Shown piece by piece: positions 62,515 through 64,000 of a stretch of 64,000 nucleotides of DNA. Location: assembly GCA_017429505.1 (NCBI GenBank), contig JAFROW010000011.1, positions 140,636-204,635 on the forward strand, written 5' to 3'. The notes below the pieces were generated by a model. It saw nothing but the letters and a program-made list of their open reading frames with translations. It ran no database searches and was not told where the DNA came from. Positions within the stretch are counted from its first letter, which is position 1, and each line of letters begins with the position of its first letter. A program made the position numbers and the translations under genes. The DNA comes from Clostridia bacterium. GTDB taxonomy: Bacteria; Bacillota; Clostridia; TANB77; CAG-508.

Positions 62515-63879
62515 ATGGCAAAAACAAATAAAACTATATTTGTATGTAATGAATGTGGATATGAAAGTTCAAAATGGTTAGGAAAGTGTCCAGCATGTAA
62601 TAGCTGGAATACTTTTTTTGAGCAAAAAATAGACACAGTTGTAGAAAATGGTGTTAAGAAATTAAAAGAAAGGCAAGAACCTAAAAAACTAAATTCTTAT
62701 GAGGGAAAAGAAGCTATAAGAATAAATACAGGAATAGATGAATTAGATAGAGTTTTAGGTGGAGGACTAGTAAAAGGTTCTTTAGTATTACTTGGAGGAG
62801 AGCCTGGAATTGGTAAATCTACTTTAATTTTGCAATTATGTGATAAAATAAAAGGAGAAGGAAAAGTTCTATATGTTTCTGGAGAAGAATCTGCAGAACA
62901 AATAAAAATTAGAGCAGATAGACTTGGAATAAATAATGATGACATTTTATTTTTAGGTGAAACAGATATATCAATAATAAACCAAGAAATAACAGAAATA
63001 AAACCAAAACTTGTAATAATAGATTCTATTCAAACTATGTATTCAGAAGAGCTTTCAGCTGCAGCAGGAAGTGTAAGTCAAGTAAGAGAAATTACATCAC
63101 AAATAATGAGAGTATGTAAATCACAAGGAATTACAACAATTATAATTGGACATGTAACAAAAGATGGAACAATTGCTGGTCCAAGAGTTTTAGAACATAT
63201 GGTAGATACAGTTTTATACTTAGAAGGAGAAAGATTTTTCTCATACAGAATTCTAAGAAGTGTTAAAAATAGATTTGGTTCAACAAATGAGCTTGGAATG
63301 TTTGAGATGAAAGGAGAAGGATTGTGTGAGATTTTAAATCCTTCAGACATACTTATTTCAGAAAGAGAAGGAAATCCATCTGGTTCTTGCATAGTAGCAA
63401 GTATGGAGGGTTCAAGACCAATGCTTATAGAGCTTCAAGCGCTTACTACACAAAGTATTTATGGAATTCCAAAAAGGACAGGAAATGGTATAGACTATAA
63501 TCGTTTATCTGTACTAGTTGCTGTTTTAGAAAAAAGAGCATACATGATGGTTGGATCACAAGATATATATTTAAATGTAGTTGGAGGAATAAAACTAAAT
63601 GAACCTGCAGTTGACCTTGGAATTTGTGCTGTTGTAGCTTCAAGTTTTAAAAATGTATCAATTCCAAAAGATACAGTAGTTATGGGAGAAGTAGGCTTAA
63701 CAGGAGAAGTAAGACGCATAAACATGATAGAAAAAAGACTTAAAGAAGCAGAAAAAATGGGATATAAAACTTGCATTATACCAGAAAATAATAAAAAATA
63801 TTTAGAAAATTCATATAAGATGGAAATAATTGGAGTTAAAAATTTAGTAGATGCATTAAAGGCACTTGGAATTAAGTAG
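62515..63879 (+). CDS. radA: DNA repair protein RadA/Sms
   Basis: 454 aa. The N-terminal C4 zinc finger (CNECGYESSKWLGKCPAC), RecA-like ATPase with GGEPGIGKST, the RadA KNRFG motif (KNRFGSTNELGMFEM) and the Lon-like C-terminal domain are all present. It processes recombination intermediates. GGAGG precedes the ATG. Confidence 0.97.
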   Translation: MAKTNKTIFVCNECGYESSKWLGKCPACNSWNTFFEQKIDTVVENGVKKLKERQEPKKLNSYEGKEAIRINTGIDELDRVLGGGLVKGSLVLLGGEPGIGKSTLILQLCDKIKGEGKVLYVSGEESAEQIKIRADRLGINNDDILFLGETDISIINQEITEIKPKLVIIDSIQTMYSEELSAAAGSVSQVREITSQIMRVCKSQGITTIIIGHVTKDGTIAGPRVLEHMVDTVLYLEGERFFSYRILRSVKNRFGSTNELGMFEMKGEGLCEILNPSDILISEREGNPSGSCIVASMEGSRPMLIELQALTTQSIYGIPKRTGNGIDYNRLSVLVAVLEKRAYMMVGSQDIYLNVVGGIKLNEPAVDLGICAVVASSFKNVSIPKDTVVMGEVGLTGEVRRINMIEKRLKEAEKMGYKTCIIPENNKKYLENSYKMEIIGVKNLVDALKALGIK

Positions 63880-64000
63880 GATTCATAAAAAAATATCTCT
63901 CTAAGTTTCTAGTATAAAATATACTTTATTATTATGTAAGAATTAGAACATATAAAACAGTAAATAAAAAAATATTTTAGTTGGAGCAAGGTTAAGAATA
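63880..64000. other. AT-rich end of window, no gene seen
   Basis: 121 bases after radA without an ORF or clear terminator hairpin; the next gene presumably starts beyond the window. Confidence 0.5.

Overview
The window is AT-rich, densely coded DNA from a low-GC Firmicute. The spoIIA operon (spoIIAA-spoIIAB-sigF), spoIID, yunB and a DUF3794/LysM spore-envelope type protein point to an endospore-forming Clostridia-like bacterium; the exact taxon cannot be fixed from the sequence. About 22 kb is host chromosome. About 41.6 kb (18151-59710) is a complete-looking siphovirus-type prophage inserted at the 3' end of a tRNA-Leu(CAA) gene.

Left host arm (1-18150): the 3' part of rnr, a CAT-anticodon tRNA, a minus-strand tsaE-tsaB-rimI group, a GC-richer membrane-protein gene, a Lon-like protease with a prepilin-like gene, two glycosyltransferases, rpmE, a CBS-domain protein, a DUF3794-LysM gene, yunB, the spoIIA operon and spoIID, then tRNA-Leu. 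Right host arm (59711-64000): the terminator that once followed the tRNA, a NifU/SufU-like gene, a CDP-alcohol phosphatidyltransferase, a cytidylate-kinase-like protein, another GC-richer orphan gene and radA.

Prophage layout: integrase, an Ltp-type superinfection-exclusion protein and an S24 repressor read leftward. A Cro-like gene and operators start the rightward early region. Then come DUF1351-RecT, an HNH-like protein, an initiator with iterons inside its own gene, DnaB, a long run of very small (often Cys-rich) accessory genes, and an ArpU-like late regulator. A non-coding block (34229-35095) holds a probable Fst-like type I toxin-antitoxin locus and a structured RNA. The late genes follow: TerS, TerL, portal, minor head protein fused to a nuclease-toxin-like domain, scaffold, capsid, connectors, tail tube, tail chaperones, a moron cassette, tape measure, Dit/Tal, fibres, holin and a C39-like lysin. 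A Spo0E-like gene behind Spo0A boxes sits just inside the right end.

The most unusual signal is decoding. Six genes (host spoIIAA and five prophage genes: a winged-helix regulator, a zinc-ribbon protein, TerL, the minor head protein and a gp10-like head-tail protein) are each interrupted by one extra C directly before a GGA glycine codon. In every case the zero frame reaches the codon CGG followed by A, and skipping one base restores a family-typical protein. I found CGG in frame only once elsewhere, in a gene of foreign composition. This looks like a +1 frameshift (or quadruplet) signal at CGGA used by both host and phage; the main alternative is a systematic sequence error.
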